NCBI RefSeq assembly: GCF_000787575.1
Contig: NW_012236532.1
Location: 994,612-1,058,611, forward strand
From: Acytostelium subglobosum LB1
Lineage: Eukaryota; Evosea; Eumycetozoa; Acytosteliales; Acytosteliaceae
Direction: 5' to 3'
DNA length: 64,000 nucleotides
The translations under genes were made by a program, and so were the position numbers. The notes under the pieces were generated by a model that saw only the letters and a program-made list of their open reading frames with translations, made no database searches and was not told where the DNA came from. Below, one piece after another: positions 24,307 to 35,133 of the stretch; within the stretch, counting starts at the first letter, position 1; every line of letters begins with the position of its first letter.

Positions 24307-25688
24307 ATGTTCTCCCGTTTGATTACTAGATCACTCACCTCATCCCGTCGTGTTGCCTTGTCCAACAAGGCCACCTTCAAGCCAATGGTACGACATCCAT
24401 AATCAATCAATCAATCAATCAAACTAGCGACAAAGGCGATGACGACGACATGTCCACAAGACTATTGCGATGATGAACAAACAGCATAGGCTAATACACC
24501 ATAATCAACCAATCAATCACATTTACAGGGAAGCTCTGTCTTCTACTCAACAAAGAAGGCAACAACTACTGCCCCACCTCCCCCACCTCCAAAGTCGGGA
24601 AGACGTGAGGACGAGGCTGAGGAGCTCGAGAAGTTCGATACCGAGGCAGAGGTCCCACAGAGCGTCTTGAAGGAGCTCGAGAAGTCCCGCGCTGCCCAGA
24701 AGCAGCAGTACCAGGACATCGTCGCCAAGCTCACCGAGACCACCGAGGAGTCAAAGGTGTCGTCAAAGAAGTTTGAGGTCAAGCCAACCATCGCCATCAC
24801 CACCGCATCAGGCAAGGTTGCCCACGCCCTCTTCTCGATGGCTTCGCAGGCTCGCAGTCTTGCCATCGTCGGCAAGGATGCCGATCTCATCATCAAGGCC
24901 TTTGAGAAGATCCCCTCGTTCAGAAGCACCATCGAGGAGCCAGAGGTTGAGGTTGCTGACAAGCAGAACCTCATCGACTTCTTCATTGCCTCCATCCCAC
25001 TCTCACCAATCGGAGAGTTCTTCCTCTGTAAGTTCATCACTTGCTGACTTGACTTGACTTGATTGATTGATTGATCGACTGATCGACTGACACTCTCCCC
25101 TCTCCCCAATCAATCACATGACTGACAGACTACATGGCCAATGAGAACAACTTCAAGAACATCCTCCCAGCCTTGTCTGACTACAAGCGTTTGGTTGCTT
25201 CACTCTCAACAGAGATGACCGTTAGATTGACCATTGCTCGTGTATGTATTATTAACATCAACTTGTTGCCGCGCGCCACTTAACATAGCTGACACGCCAC
25301 ACACCCGCCACACCCTCAACTACCAACTTCCAATATCCACAAACAACAACAGGAGTACAATGCAAAGGAGAAGGAGCAATTGGAGCTCCAGATCAGATCA
25401 TATTTCACAGAGGACACTCAGATGTCATTCATCTACACCGTCGACCCATCGATCAAGAGTGGCTACAAGGTCGAGTCCCCACTGCTCAACCACAACGCCA
25501 CCCTGTCCGCCGCCATCCATAAGGCCGAGCGCGAGGAGAACGCCCTCTTCACCGAGTTCTTCAACGAGTTGAGACACGCCGCCATCACCGACACTGCCGT
25601 CTGGGAGAAGCAGGAGTTTAAGGATAAATACTTCTCCTTCGATTCAAAGGCCTACGAGGAGAGCATCGAGAAGGAGCTTAAGAAGTAA
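24307..25688 (+). CDS. Mitochondrial ATP synthase OSCP/delta subunit
   Basis: Four exons, 24307-24387, 24529-25027, 25129-25241 and 25353-25688, give 342 residues. OSCP joins the F1 head to the peripheral stalk of ATP synthase. The start MFSRLITRSLTSSRRVALSNKATF is a typical mitochondrial presequence, encoded mainly by its own exon. Residues about 125-340 match the OSCP/AtpH layout: a helical N-domain (ASGKVAHALFSMASQARSLAIVGKDADLI), the central NFKNILPALSDYKRLV and LSTEMTVRLTIA segments, and the C-terminal beta part FIYTVDPSIKSGYKVES, equivalent to the VDPSILGGMIV signature of animal OSCP. An additional Pro-rich and charged region of about 85 residues lies between presequence and OSCP domain, making the protein longer than the usual 200 or so. 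Phases 0, 1 and 0 agree. Confidence 0.8.
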
Positions 25689-26119
25689 TAAGGTTGTGTT
25701 CCAGTGCCAGTCAGTTAATCAGTCAGTCAGTCAGCAACACTCACTCAATCAATCTCAATCACCATTGCTTCGTTCGACACATGTCAATGTTTACATTATA
25801 CCATCAACTCCGTCAAGCTTAACATATCAATTGGTCGTGGCAGGTGCTAGCTAGCAAGTCTAGTCCATGTCAGGCCAACATAATAGGCATCTAATAATAC
25901 AATAATACATTATATATACATACATCGACCTCATTAATTCTCTTCATTCATTCATTCTCTTCATTCAAACATATTCATTAGGTCCGCGACCTACCGACTA
26001 ATATTGCGTTGCCTGTTGCCTGTTGTTGCTACTGTTTATTGATCTCTATAATATATACATTGAACAGCAAGTGTGTATGATCGTGCGCTTGATACATGGG
26101 AGGTGAGGGGACAGTCTAT
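25689..26119. other. Intergenic region, convergent genes
   Basis: AT-rich 3' flank of two convergent genes, with CAGTCAGTCAGT and CATTCATTC repeats. No gene seen. Confidence 0.6.
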
Positions 26120-26557
26120 CTATGAATGATGTTGCAGTCGATATTGTTTGAATGATCGGAATAGGAAGCCAGCGATACCGGCGAATATGCCTGTGCAGAA
26201 CTCTTTGAATAGGTGATTGGAGAAGCTGTACCATGACAGTGGCTTCTTCTTCTTCTTGATGACGGACGATGATTGTGTAGTGGTCTGGCGAATGACATTA
26301 GACTGCGATGCACTCGCCGCCGCCGGATAATGATGTCTATAGTCAAAGACTGCATCTGCATCTGGTTGTTGTTGTTGTTGATGTACATCTATATTATAAT
26401 GATTATTGCTACTATTATTATTATTACTACTGCTGCTGCTAAAGTTACTGCTTGTACCATATCCACCAATATTATGTAATCTACGACTGTCGTCTCTTCT
26501 TATTCCCAGCTCTTGATAGAGCTCATCAATCTCGCTATCGTCAACGCGATGATTCAT
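26120..26557 (-). CDS. Small protein with C-terminal hydrophobic helix, unknown function
   Basis: A single exon of 145 residues. It opens with an acidic helix (MNHRVDDSEIDELYQELGI), continues with Ser, Asn and Gln runs, and ends with a Lys5 patch followed by a hydrophobic segment LFKEFCTGIFAGIAGFLF and a basic tail RSFKQYRLQHHS. This is the layout of a tail-anchored or single-pass membrane protein with a Gly-rich helix. No family is recognised. The ATG is the first in frame after an AT-rich gap. The low-complexity middle is ordinary for dictyostelids and does not argue against a real gene. Confidence 0.55.
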   Translation of the reverse strand: MNHRVDDSEIDELYQELGIRRDDSRRLHNIGGYGTSSNFSSSSSNNNNSSNNHYNIDVHQQQQQPDADAVFDYRHHYPAAASASQSNVIRQTTTQSSSVIKKKKKPLSWYSFSNHLFKEFCTGIFAGIAGFLFRSFKQYRLQHHS

Positions 26558-27192
26558 TCTCTCTCTAATAAATAATAACTAACTAACTAACTAACAAGTG
26601 AGTAAGCAAGTAAGTAAGTATGTGAACAAGTGTAAGTGTGTGAGAGTGAGATAATGAGTGTTGTGAATGAATGAAGCTCCCACTTTGTTGAGCTTTTGAC
26701 CTTTGATTTCAAAAGAAGACAAACAATCGTTTGTTGGACATGGGCTTGTTTCAAGTTGACACTCAATGTGTTGACATAATTACACAGTGACTTTAAAGGC
26801 ATCATCTCTAATCATTGACAAACATTAAAATATTATCATCGATAATAGTAAATACTATTATATCATATCTAATAACATGTTTCTTCCATCAAACTTACCC
26901 TTGCCTTAACTCTACCCTTGCACTAATCTTGCCCTAACCTTATCTTTATTACCCTCGCTCTCATTGTTCAATTGATAACCTATGACAATGATTGTGGTGA
27001 TAAATAATAAATTAATAATGTAAATGGGAACTTGGTCCAAATGACAAAGTCTAAATCAATCCCGATACTGCACTAAATTTCGTCGTTCGGTTGCCGAACA
27101 CACATGGGTGCTCATGTCATTCATTCACAAAGTATCTACACTTCATTGCGCATACATTACACATACATACATACATATATATATAATATACA
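26558..27192. other. Intergenic region, divergent genes
   Basis: 635 AT-rich bases between the small membrane protein and SAICAR synthetase. Contains GTAAGTAAGTA repeats, a run of TTACCCTTGCC-like pyrimidine-rich text near 26895-26960, and ACATACATACAT next to the purC start. No gene seen; no PurE-like frame. Confidence 0.6.
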
Positions 27193-28098
27193 ATGACTAT
27201 CCCAACCAACTTTGATATAACAGACGTCACATTCGTAGCCCAGGGCAAGACCAAGTCCATCTACAAATTCAATCAACATGACCAGTATGTGTTGGTCGTG
27301 TCCAACTCGTCGATCACTGCCGGTGACGGCGCCAAGAAGGATGAGTTGCCAATGAAGGGCATCAACTCGACCACCACCACCTGCAACAATTTCCGTATTA
27401 TTCAGTTGGCGGGCATCAACACACATTACGTGCGTCAGGAGCAGAACAACAGCTTCATCGCTCAGCGCTGCTCGATGATCCCACTCGAGGTGATCGTGCG
27501 TCGCATCGCCACCGGCTCCTACATCAAGCGCAACCCTCAGATTGCCGAGGGCACCAAGTTCAACACATGCATCGTCGAGTTCACCTACAAGGACGATGCC
27601 AACCACGACCCACTCGTCTCCATCGATGACATCCTCGCCATGAAGATGAACATTGGCGGTCACGCCATCGACACCACAGTCCTGGCCACCATCAGTCAAG
27701 TTGCCATTCAAGCCTTTGAGGCTCTTGAGCGTGCATGGGCTTCGACCGATGTAGTTTTGGTTGACTTCAAGGTATATGTCACTGGAACTATTCCACCCCC
27801 ACCCCAACCCCACTTACTCACTCACTCAATCATATAATAGGTCGAGTTTGGTGTTACTACTGATGGCACTATTATATTGGCTGATGTCGTTGACAATGAT
27901 TCATGGAGAATCTGGCCAAAGGGAGACAAGACACTGATGAGAGACAAGCAGGTCTACCGTAACATTCCACTCCAGGCTGGTGGCCCCACCACCAACACTC
28001 TCAACGAAGAGCAGACCAAGACATTGGTCGACAACTACACTTGGGTTGCCAACGAGACCTTCAAGATGGTCGACTTTGCCATCGCCAACAGGAAGTAG
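27193..28098 (+). CDS. purC: SAICAR synthetase (PurC domain only)
   Basis: Two exons, 27193-27771 and 27841-28098, give 278 residues. The enzyme condenses CAIR with aspartate using ATP, giving SAICAR in purine synthesis. Conserved features are VAQGKTKSIY (family GKTK), ITAGDGAKKDELPMKG, IPLEVIVRRIATGSYIKRNP, EFTYKDDANHDP, VDFKVEFGV across the splice, and ILADVVDNDSWRIWP. It resembles the SAICAR domain of animal PAICS more than bacterial PurC. In animals the chain continues into a PurE carboxylase domain; here it stops after MVDFAIANRK and no PurE-like sequence follows in the next 690 bases. The 69-base intron is phase 0 and carries the TGGAA-N3-TTCCA repeat. Confidence 0.94.
27783..27795 (+). 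repeat. TGGAA-N3-TTCCA inverted repeat, purC intron
   Basis: Reads TGGAACTATTCCA in the sense strand, 11 bases after the donor, followed by a C-rich run and CACTTACTCACTCACTCA before the acceptor. Confidence 0.8.
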
Positions 28099-28794
28099 TG
28101 TAACGTTATGGCAATGGACATCGAAGTTCCAATTTGTAACCACAACGAAGTGTTTTCCACAAGTAAAATTACTTTTAATTTTAATTAATTGTTTGTGTTT
28201 GGGTGAGTTGGTGTGGGTTGGTTGGGGAACGGAGTGTTGTTGTGCTTTGACTTGACGGAGTGTATCATTAACGAAGTGTATTCCCATCTACGAACTAAAT
28301 AGGTAAGTTAACGGCGACGACGACCATGTCAACGACGAAGGAGAGATGGTAGCGGAGGTGAAGTGAAGATGAAGATGAAGGTGCGTAGAGGTTGGTTGAA
28401 TGGGCAATGCTCATTACTGTTTGATTGATTAATGTGAATGATTGAATGATTGATTGAATGATGAATGAATGATCGATCATATACTCATCGTGTCGCGCGA
28501 ACTAGAGTAGTCGACATTCGATGTTGTCTCATTCCCCGATGTTCATGAAGATGGGAAATGATGTCTTGTCTTGTTACATGTTGATTGATGAACTGAACTC
28601 ATACTAACTAATCATCACCTTCTTCTTCTTCTTCTTCTTCTTCTTCTTCTTCATCTCATTCTCCCCATCAAAGACCTGATAACGTCGTGACGCCCGCTCT
28701 CACCTACAATTCCCCGACCAGCGCCGACATCATCATTGCCCCAATAACAACAACAACAACAACAACATCAACAACAAAACCAATAATATATATA
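28099..28794. other. Intergenic region upstream of zinc transporter
   Basis: Contains an uninterrupted CTT microsatellite at about 28618-28652 and an ACA repeat just before the transporter ATG. An in-frame ATG at 28687 precedes the chosen start, but the text between looks like a 5' UTR. No gene seen. Confidence 0.55.
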
Positions 28795-30321
28795 ATGAGC
28801 TCCAACAAACTTATTGACCTTGGCTCAGACGGAGAACCCTCCCCTGGCCAATCGAGCATTAGTAATAATATAGAGCATGACCAAGACCATCATGACCATG
28901 ACCACGGTGCCCACGGACATAGCCATTCCCATAAGAATAAGGATCACAAACATAAGGAGCATAAGGAGCATAAGCATAAGGACCATGACCACGACCATGA
29001 CCACAAGCATAAGGAGGACCATGACCATGAGCACAAGGAGCACAAGGAGCATAAGGAGCATAAGGAGCATAAACATAAGGAGAAGCATGGACATGGCCAT
29101 GGCCATGACCACGGAGCCCACGGCCACAGCCACGGCGGAGAGTCGCCCAAGCCAGGAAGTGCCATCCTGTCCGAGAGTATCGAGGAGGAGGACGACCACC
29201 ACGGACACAGCCACCCCGGCGGCGACCATGGCCACAGCCACGGTGGTGGAGAAGTCCACGGCCTGCTGACTGGCGATGAAGCCATCAAAGAGATGGACAA
29301 GAAGAAGAAGGCCCGCTACGCCCTGATGCTGGCACTCGTCCTGACCACCATATTCATGGTTGGTGAGATTGTTGGAGGATACCTGTCCAACTCGCTGGCC
29401 ATTATGACTGATGCCGCCCACTTGCTCACCGACATTGGTGCCATGTTCCTCAGTCTGTTTGCAATGTGGCTGTCCACCCATCCACCTACATCATCCATGA
29501 GCTTTGGTTTCCACCGTGCCGAGATCCTTGGTGCTCTTGCCAGTGTCCTGATGATCTGGGCGCTCACAGGTGTGCTAGTCTACGAGGCCATCCTGCGTGT
29601 AATCCATCCACCCGATAACGTCGACGGCAAGATCATGTTCATCATTGCCTCGTGCGGTCTGTTCATCAACATCCTCGACGCCATCATCTTGCACTACGGA
29701 GCTGGCGGCCACGGCCACAGCCACGGCGGCTTGGACCACGGTCACTCTCACGGCGGAGCCCCAAAGAAGAAGAAGAAGGGCCTCAACATCGACCTTGGCA
29801 TGACCGGCGAGGACAACAAGGACATGAACATCAACGTGTACTCAGCCTACATCCACGTCATCGGAGACTGCTTCCAGAGTATTGGAGTTATGGTGGCTGC
29901 CGCCATCATCTGGATCAAGCCCGAGTGGAAGATCGCCGACCCAATCACCACCTTTATCTTCTCTGGCATCGTCCTGTTCACCACTGTCAAGCTGCTCCGT
30001 CAGAGTCTTGGCGTGTTGATGGAGGGAGTGCCATCGGGCATCAGTGTAGCTGACGTCCAAGAAGACCTGACCCAGCTGCAGGGTGTCAACGAGGTGCATG
30101 ACCTGCACATCTGGTCGATCACCATCGGCAGACCCGCACTGAGTGTCCATCTCATCGTTGGCGAAGGCATCATTGGTGATGAGGTCCTAAAGTCAGCCAA
30201 GTCCATGCTACTCAAGACACACAACATCGAGCACACTACCATTCAAATCGAGATCACCAACAAGGATTCCAACCTTGCATTCTGTAACGATCCTTGTCCA
30301 GCACCAAAGGCCAAGAAGTAG
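28795..30321 (+). CDS. His-rich zinc transporter, cation diffusion facilitator (ZnT)
   Basis: A single exon of 508 residues. CDF/ZnT proteins export Zn2+ from the cytosol into organelles or out of the cell by proton exchange. After a short N-terminus comes a cytosolic tract of about 110 residues made of His with Lys, Asp, Glu and Gly (HKEHKEHKH, HGHGHDHGAHGHSH), then six predicted membrane segments starting at RYALMLALVLTTIFMVGEIVGG. Metal-site residues are intact: HxxxD-type pairs in DAAHLLTD (helix 2) and HVIGDC (helix 5). A second His loop (GHGHSHGGLDHGHSHGG) lies between helices 4 and 5, as in ZnT2/3/4/8. The C-terminal domain contains VHDLHIWSIT. The ATG at 28795 is preferred over an in-frame one 108 bases earlier because of the UTR-like text between. 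Confidence 0.93.
   Translation: MSSNKLIDLGSDGEPSPGQSSISNNIEHDQDHHDHDHGAHGHSHSHKNKDHKHKEHKEHKHKDHDHDHDHKHKEDHDHEHKEHKEHKEHKEHKHKEKHGHGHGHDHGAHGHSHGGESPKPGSAILSESIEEEDDHHGHSHPGGDHGHSHGGGEVHGLLTGDEAIKEMDKKKKARYALMLALVLTTIFMVGEIVGGYLSNSLAIMTDAAHLLTDIGAMFLSLFAMWLSTHPPTSSMSFGFHRAEILGALASVLMIWALTGVLVYEAILRVIHPPDNVDGKIMFIIASCGLFINILDAIILHYGAGGHGHSHGGLDHGHSHGGAPKKKKKGLNIDLGMTGEDNKDMNINVYSAYIHVIGDCFQSIGVMVAAAIIWIKPEWKIADPITTFIFSGIVLFTTVKLLRQSLGVLMEGVPSGISVADVQEDLTQLQGVNEVHDLHIWSITIGRPALSVHLIVGEGIIGDEVLKSAKSMLLKTHNIEHTTIQIEITNKDSNLAFCNDPCPAPKAKK
28867..29140 (+). repeat. His-codon tandem repeat tract
   Basis: Within the zinc transporter, short units such as CATAAGGAG and CATGACCA repeat with few changes, coding HKE and HDH repeats. 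The near-identical unit CATAAGGAGCATAAGGAG recurs at about 28953 and 29050, so length is likely to vary by slippage. Confidence 0.75.
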
Positions 30322-30701
30322 TTAGTAGTTAGAGTAGTATAAGTAGTATTAGTATATTCATTCAATCATTTAATCATTCAATCATTCATTCAACATGCTC
30401 ATTGTATGAGTATGACTCTCTCAATCCATTAATATCCACCAATGTTATTATAACTTTCATTCATTCATTAAATCAATATACCTAGTACTGAACATGTGTC
30501 ATGTTCAGTCAGGCTTGTTAATAACTATCTCGTATCTCTTGTCCACTTGTCATTGATTGACAACTAACTTGTCAACTCATTTCGCGAATCTCTTGGAAAT
30601 GAGTGTTGACTTTGAAGATGAAGTTGGGGCGCCAAGTTTGAATGAAAGACACAATCAATCAATCAAATAATACATGTACATAGTAGAAGTAGAAGTAGAG
30701 G
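30322..30701. other. Intergenic region, tandem genes
   Basis: AT-rich 3' flank of the transporter and promoter side of EME1. It has ATTCATTC arrays, CATGTGTCATGTTCAG near 30491 (an imperfect inverted repeat) and GTAGAAGTAGAAGTAGAG next to the EME1 ATG. No gene seen. Confidence 0.55.
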
Positions 30702-32407
30702 ATGAAGAATGATGATGTTATATCATTGGACGATGATGATGATAATGATAATATAGATCTGACAACAACATCATCAACGACATCATCTTTAAAGACTACA
30801 TCGACCTCGTCGACATCAAACAGAAGTACGAACTACAACAACAACTATAATGGCAACAACAGCAACAACAGCAACAGCAGTAGTAGTGTCAATTACAATG
30901 GCAATGTCAATGTCAATGGTGGCACCAAAGTCAATCAATACAATAGTTTATCAGAGATAGATGACTCGCTGTTTGATGAAGACATGGACTTTAGTGGTAT
31001 AAAGACAACATTCGAGAGAGATGATACCATTGGCTCAAAGAAGAGAAAGAATAGAGCAAAGACTACTGATGTGTCTGATCGTTTGTCAGACTCAAGGCCA
31101 ACAAAGAAGAACACGACCACAACTATATCATCATCATCAAGACCCAAACCACCAACCAAACATAAAGAGGCACCAGATGGTACATTGTTATTAGAGGATG
31201 ATGATAATGATGGTTACCATGTTGATGATGACAACGACAACAACAACAACTACAGCAACAAGGTCAATCTCGACGACGATGATGACCAAATTGATGCAGA
31301 CAATGATGATCCCGACTTCATCCCAGCGCCGCAACCAAAGATGACAAAGAGACAGGCTGCGGTCAAGGCCACCGCACCCAAGAGGAAGGACACTCGTGCA
31401 GAGGCCAAGCGATTGAAGGAGGCCAACAGGAAGAAGAGCAAGAAGGAGTCCATGGGCGAGATGAAGATGGTAATCGACAACAATCTGTACCAGCGAGCAG
31501 AGACTGGCGACCTTATGTCAATCGTAGACGGCAAGTCCAAGTGGACTTTTGATACGAGGAGTGCGGACTTGCCCATCCAGTACTCGATCATCTGGAAACG
31601 CGGCCATGAAGAGCCGTTCAAACAAGAGGACATCATCATTCTCAAGTATCCAAACGATGTTTTGTATGGTTTTGTCGAGTCCAACACGCTCGTGCAGACC
31701 ATATCAAGCATCGTCGAGGCCAATCCCAATAAGCGACTGATCCTGTTGGTCGAGGGACTGGACATGCATCTCAAATCAGTCTCCCAGCAAAAGGCCAAGA
31801 CTGTCAATTCGATTCTCAAAGGCAATGGCAACATTGGAGACATCAATCCTCCTGAGGTCAAGAAGTTCTGTTCAAGGCAAGACTTTGACAAGCTCTTTGT
31901 TGAGCTACAGGTAAGTGGCCACAATCAATCAATCATGGAACACTCCAATCAAACACTTGATCACTAATATGGAATGATTCCATCCAGTTTAAATACTCAT
32001 TGATGATCAGAGTGCTTGGCAGCAGGGAGGAGTGCGCTCTCTATTTGGTCAAGTTGACAGAGACTATTAGTCAGATTCCATACCGCGAGGACACTTCCAA
32101 GTTGTTCCAGGGCTTCTGTTCGGACGCCATAAAGAAGCGCTCGAAGGACCCCAATCAAATATGGATCAATCAGTTAGTGACGATCAGTGGCGTGTCTCGT
32201 GCCATCGCCAGCACGATCGTTATGAAGTACCCGACCATCCAATCACTCTACAAAGACTACTTCAAATCCGACATGAACGAAAAGAGTCGAATGATGATGC
32301 TCAAAGATCTCAAGCTGGATTCAAGTCAGAAGCGTCTCGGACCTGTCCTCTCCACCAGGTTGTATAATATCTTCTGCGGTAATGATCCAAATAAAATTGT
32401 TCCATAA
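30702..32407 (+). CDS. eme1: EME1-like subunit of MUS81 structure-specific endonuclease
   Basis: Two exons, 30702-31910 and 31988-32407, give 542 residues. EME1 is the non-catalytic ERCC4-fold partner of MUS81; the pair cuts stalled forks and recombination intermediates. The N-terminal 230 residues are acidic and Asn/Ser-rich with a long coiled-coil-like Lys/Arg/Glu segment (KRKDTRAEAKRLKEANRKKSKKE). The ERCC4-like domain follows (IDNNLYQRAETGDLM, IILKYPNDVLYGFVESNTLVQTI, LILLVEGLDMHLKS), then tandem HhH-type helices (LVTISGVSRAIASTIVMKYPTI). The catalytic ERKxxD motif of MUS81/XPF is missing, which fits EME1. The intron is phase 0 and ends just after a TGGAATGATTCCA repeat. Confidence 0.82.
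31970..31982 (+). repeat. TGGAA-N3-TTCCA inverted repeat, EME1 intron
   Basis: Reads TGGAATGATTCCA and ends 5 bases before the exon, directly at the acceptor CATCCAG. A shorter relative TGGAACACTCCA is at 31936-31947 in the same intron. Location close to the acceptor differs from the other copies. Confidence 0.75.
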
Positions 32408-32472
32408 TCTATAATTCAATCAACTTCGTTCATTCATTGTCCTGTCGTGTCGTAGTCGTCTTGATTGATCGA

Positions 32473-33499
32473 TTAGAGCTTGGCAGCACCTTGTGGAATG
32501 ATCTCGGCGATGGCGTTGGTGAGGGTGTATCCCTCTCTCTCGAGCACTCTTGATTGAAGCACGACCTTGTTGTCGGCCACCTTCCACATCTGAGTCTGAA
32601 TGGTCTCACCTGGGAACACATGCTTTGAGAATCTGACGCGAAGACTCTTGAATCTCTTTGGATCGTTGTTGCAGAAGTGCTCCAGTACTCCTCTCGCGGC
32701 GTATCCAAAGCTGCACAGTCCGTGCAGGATTGGTTGGTCAAAGCCTCCGATGGCACTCATTGATGGATCGGCATGCAGTGGGTTCAAGTCGCCACCGGCC
32801 AGTCTGTAGAGCAGTGCTTGATCCTTGGTGGTTGGTTGTGTGTGTACAGCGTCGGGGTTCCTCTTGGGGATCTCGACGGGCTTCTCAGATGGGCTCTTCG
32901 TGCCGCCACGAGCGCCGCGGAGGAACAGTGAGAACTGGTTGAATACGATGTCTTGGCCAGTCTGGGCATCTCTGGTGATCGAGTCGACGATCAACAATAT
33001 TCCCTTGCCCTTATCGTAAAGGTTTGATATCTTTGAGGTGGTGATCAGCTTTCCTCTCGTGGGGATTGTACCTCTGATCTCCAAGTACTGCTCTCCATGT
33101 AACAACTTCATTGGGTCGTATTCCAATCCCTCGATACCCTCAGTGACCAAACTCAACAATACCTTGAATGGGAATATCACTCCCTACAATGTATTTGTTC
33201 GTTAGTACATTCATTCATTCAATCTCGCGATCTTTCGTTAACAACATACCATTGATGGGATGGCAGAAAAGTCATCAGCACCTTCATAAACAAACTGGAG
33301 GTTCTCTTTGCCTGCTCCAATACCCAATGCGTACAAGGCTACATCTTTCTGTACAAGCGAGTGTCAGTCAGTCTGTCAGTCAGCCTTTGAATGGTTGGGC
33401 GGTAGTACGACCTCAACTCACCTCTGTGATCTCAGTCTCGATTGGGACGAACTTATGCTTGAGTGCCCTCTCAACTAATTCTTGGTTGTTGGAAGTCAT
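32473..33499 (-). CDS. mfeB: Peroxisomal enoyl-CoA hydratase 2 (MaoC-like)
   Basis: Three exons, 33499-33422, 33348-33250 and 33183-32473, give 295 residues. It hydrates trans-2-enoyl-CoA to (R)-3-hydroxyacyl-CoA in peroxisomal beta-oxidation. The N-terminal half has the decayed hot-dog fold (KDVALYALGIGAG, FVYEGADDFSAIPSM, VIFPFKVLL). The C-terminal half has the intact hydratase 2 motif: YRLAGGDLNPLHADPSMSA followed by PILHGLCSFGYAARGVL. The last three residues are AKL, a peroxisome targeting signal of type 1. In animals and fungi this domain is part of a multifunctional enzyme; dictyostelids are known to have it as a separate protein (mfeB), and the present gene fits. Introns are phase 0. 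Its 3' end is 65 bases from EME1. Confidence 0.92.
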
Positions 33500-33759
33500 T
33501 GTTATTATCTGTATACTATTATTATTACAAGTAGATTAATGTTATGTTTGAGTGTTGGCAACAATGGAAGATATTGCCTTGAATGAATGACCCTTTTCAA
33601 TTTCCAAACAATCATACATTTCCTTTTTAGTCAAATGTTCAGATCTTGAATGACACGACTCTGATGCCGACATTCACCCGAACATCATCTTCATATTGTT
33701 GTTAAGTTGTAAAGTGAAGAGATACACCTCAGTACATTCAATCATTCATTCAATCATTC
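33500..33759. promoter_or_regulatory. Divergent promoter region, mfeB/FKBP
   Basis: 260 AT-rich bases between two opposite start codons with no other coding frame, so both promoters probably lie here. No individual factor site can be defended. Confidence 0.4.
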
Positions 33760-35012
33760 ATGTCAAGTGTACAACCACAACAACAACAAGAGATCATAAC
33801 TCAAGATGGAGGAGTAAAGAAGCTATTGATTAGAGCTGGGCTCGAGTCTGAACCACAACCAGTCGATGGCAATGAGGTAGTCAGTAAGTTAACCAGTAGA
33901 CTCATACACATACATGTCTCAGATACTAATGAATGAGCGCAGTTCATTACAATGCAAAGAGAATCGATGGATTGATGTTTGAAGACACGAGAGCATTGAA
34001 TGGACATGCTTTTAAGTTCATTGTTGGTCGTTGTACTGTGCCTGGACTCAACTTGGCTGTAAGGTCAATGAGGTTGAACGAGTTGGCAACATTTACAATG
34101 CGATCAAAGTACTGCTTTGGATCACTTGGTTATGGCACTGTCGTCCCTCCCAACTGCTCATGTATATACGAATTGGAATTGATCTCTGTGCGTACATTGC
34201 TAGACATCTCACACGATCAATCATCATCATCATCATCAACATCAACAACAACATCATTGTTAAAGGCTATTACCAAACATAGTACAAGCGATGATCGTCC
34301 AACTTATGAGTCAAGAGTTGTTGTATCATACAAGTCAAAGTTGTTGGATGATGTTGCGAATAACAACATATCAAGAGAACGTTATGAATACGTCATTGGC
34401 GAAGACAGAACAGTACCATTGGTATTGGATACGATTGTACAGAGCATGGGTCGCGATGAGCAATGCACAGTTTACATCACATCAGGCGACAGCAAAGCAC
34501 TGCCCTCTGAGCTCGAGGTTACTCTGCACTCATTCAAACGCCCGCCTCAGGTCAACTTGTCGAGCTACCCTGTGGACGAGTTGTTAAAGATGGCAATGGC
34601 AAGAAAGGATATGGCTGCCGAGCTATTCAAGGCCAAACACTTTGAGTTGGCCATTCGCAAGTATCAACGTGCCATCGATATCCTGGTGCAGGGAATGAAG
34701 GATCGCAAACATGACGCAGCCATGGACGAACAGTGTCGCGCGATGCGCATTCAATGCACGGTCAATCAGGCAGTGTGCCATCTACAACTATTACAATGGA
34801 GTCAAACAATCAGCAAGAGCACAGATGCACTGAGACAGCAGTCTGGCAACATCAAGGCTCTGTTCCTTCGCGGCAAAGCACATCTAGCCATGCACGAGCA
34901 TGTCCAGGCCAAGCGAGACTTTGAGTCAATACTTCAGCGCGATCCAAACAACACCGAAGCCAAACAACAACTGGCCAGCATCGGTGGCAAAACAGCAACA
35001 ACAACAAGGTAG
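33760..35012 (+). CDS. FKBP-type immunophilin with TPR repeats
   Basis: Two exons, 33760-33883 and 33943-35012, give 397 residues. The FKBP domain covers about residues 14-150: ITQDGGVKKLLIRAG, VVIHYNAKR, FEDTRALNGHAFKFIVGR, FTMRSKYCFGSLG and IYELELIS. Against FKBP12, active-site Asp37 is Glu, Trp59 is Leu (PGLNLAV) and Tyr82 is Phe, so prolyl isomerase activity is doubtful, as in FKBP38, FKBP6 or AIP. A Ser/Thr-rich insert follows. The C-terminus has about three TPR units (AAELFKAKHFELAIRKYQRAIDIL; CTVNQAVCHLQLLQWSQTISKSTDAL; IKALFLRGKAHLAMHEHVQAKRDF), which in this family bind the C-terminus of Hsp90. Role as an Hsp90 co-chaperone is inference. Intron phase 1. Confidence 0.88.
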
Positions 35013-35133
35013 AGCATAAAGGTGTTGTTGTTTGTTCAATTGATTGAAGGTGATTGTTTATTGGACACACATGGACAGGTTTAAACCTGGCCTTGAGCAG
35101 CAGGTGGAGGGCATGTTGTTCAACAGGTACCTC

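Noticed and set aside
28687-28794. Upstream in-frame ATG of the zinc transporter
   Set aside because: Adds 36 residues dominated by an ACA repeat; the ATG at 28795 has the usual AT-rich lead.
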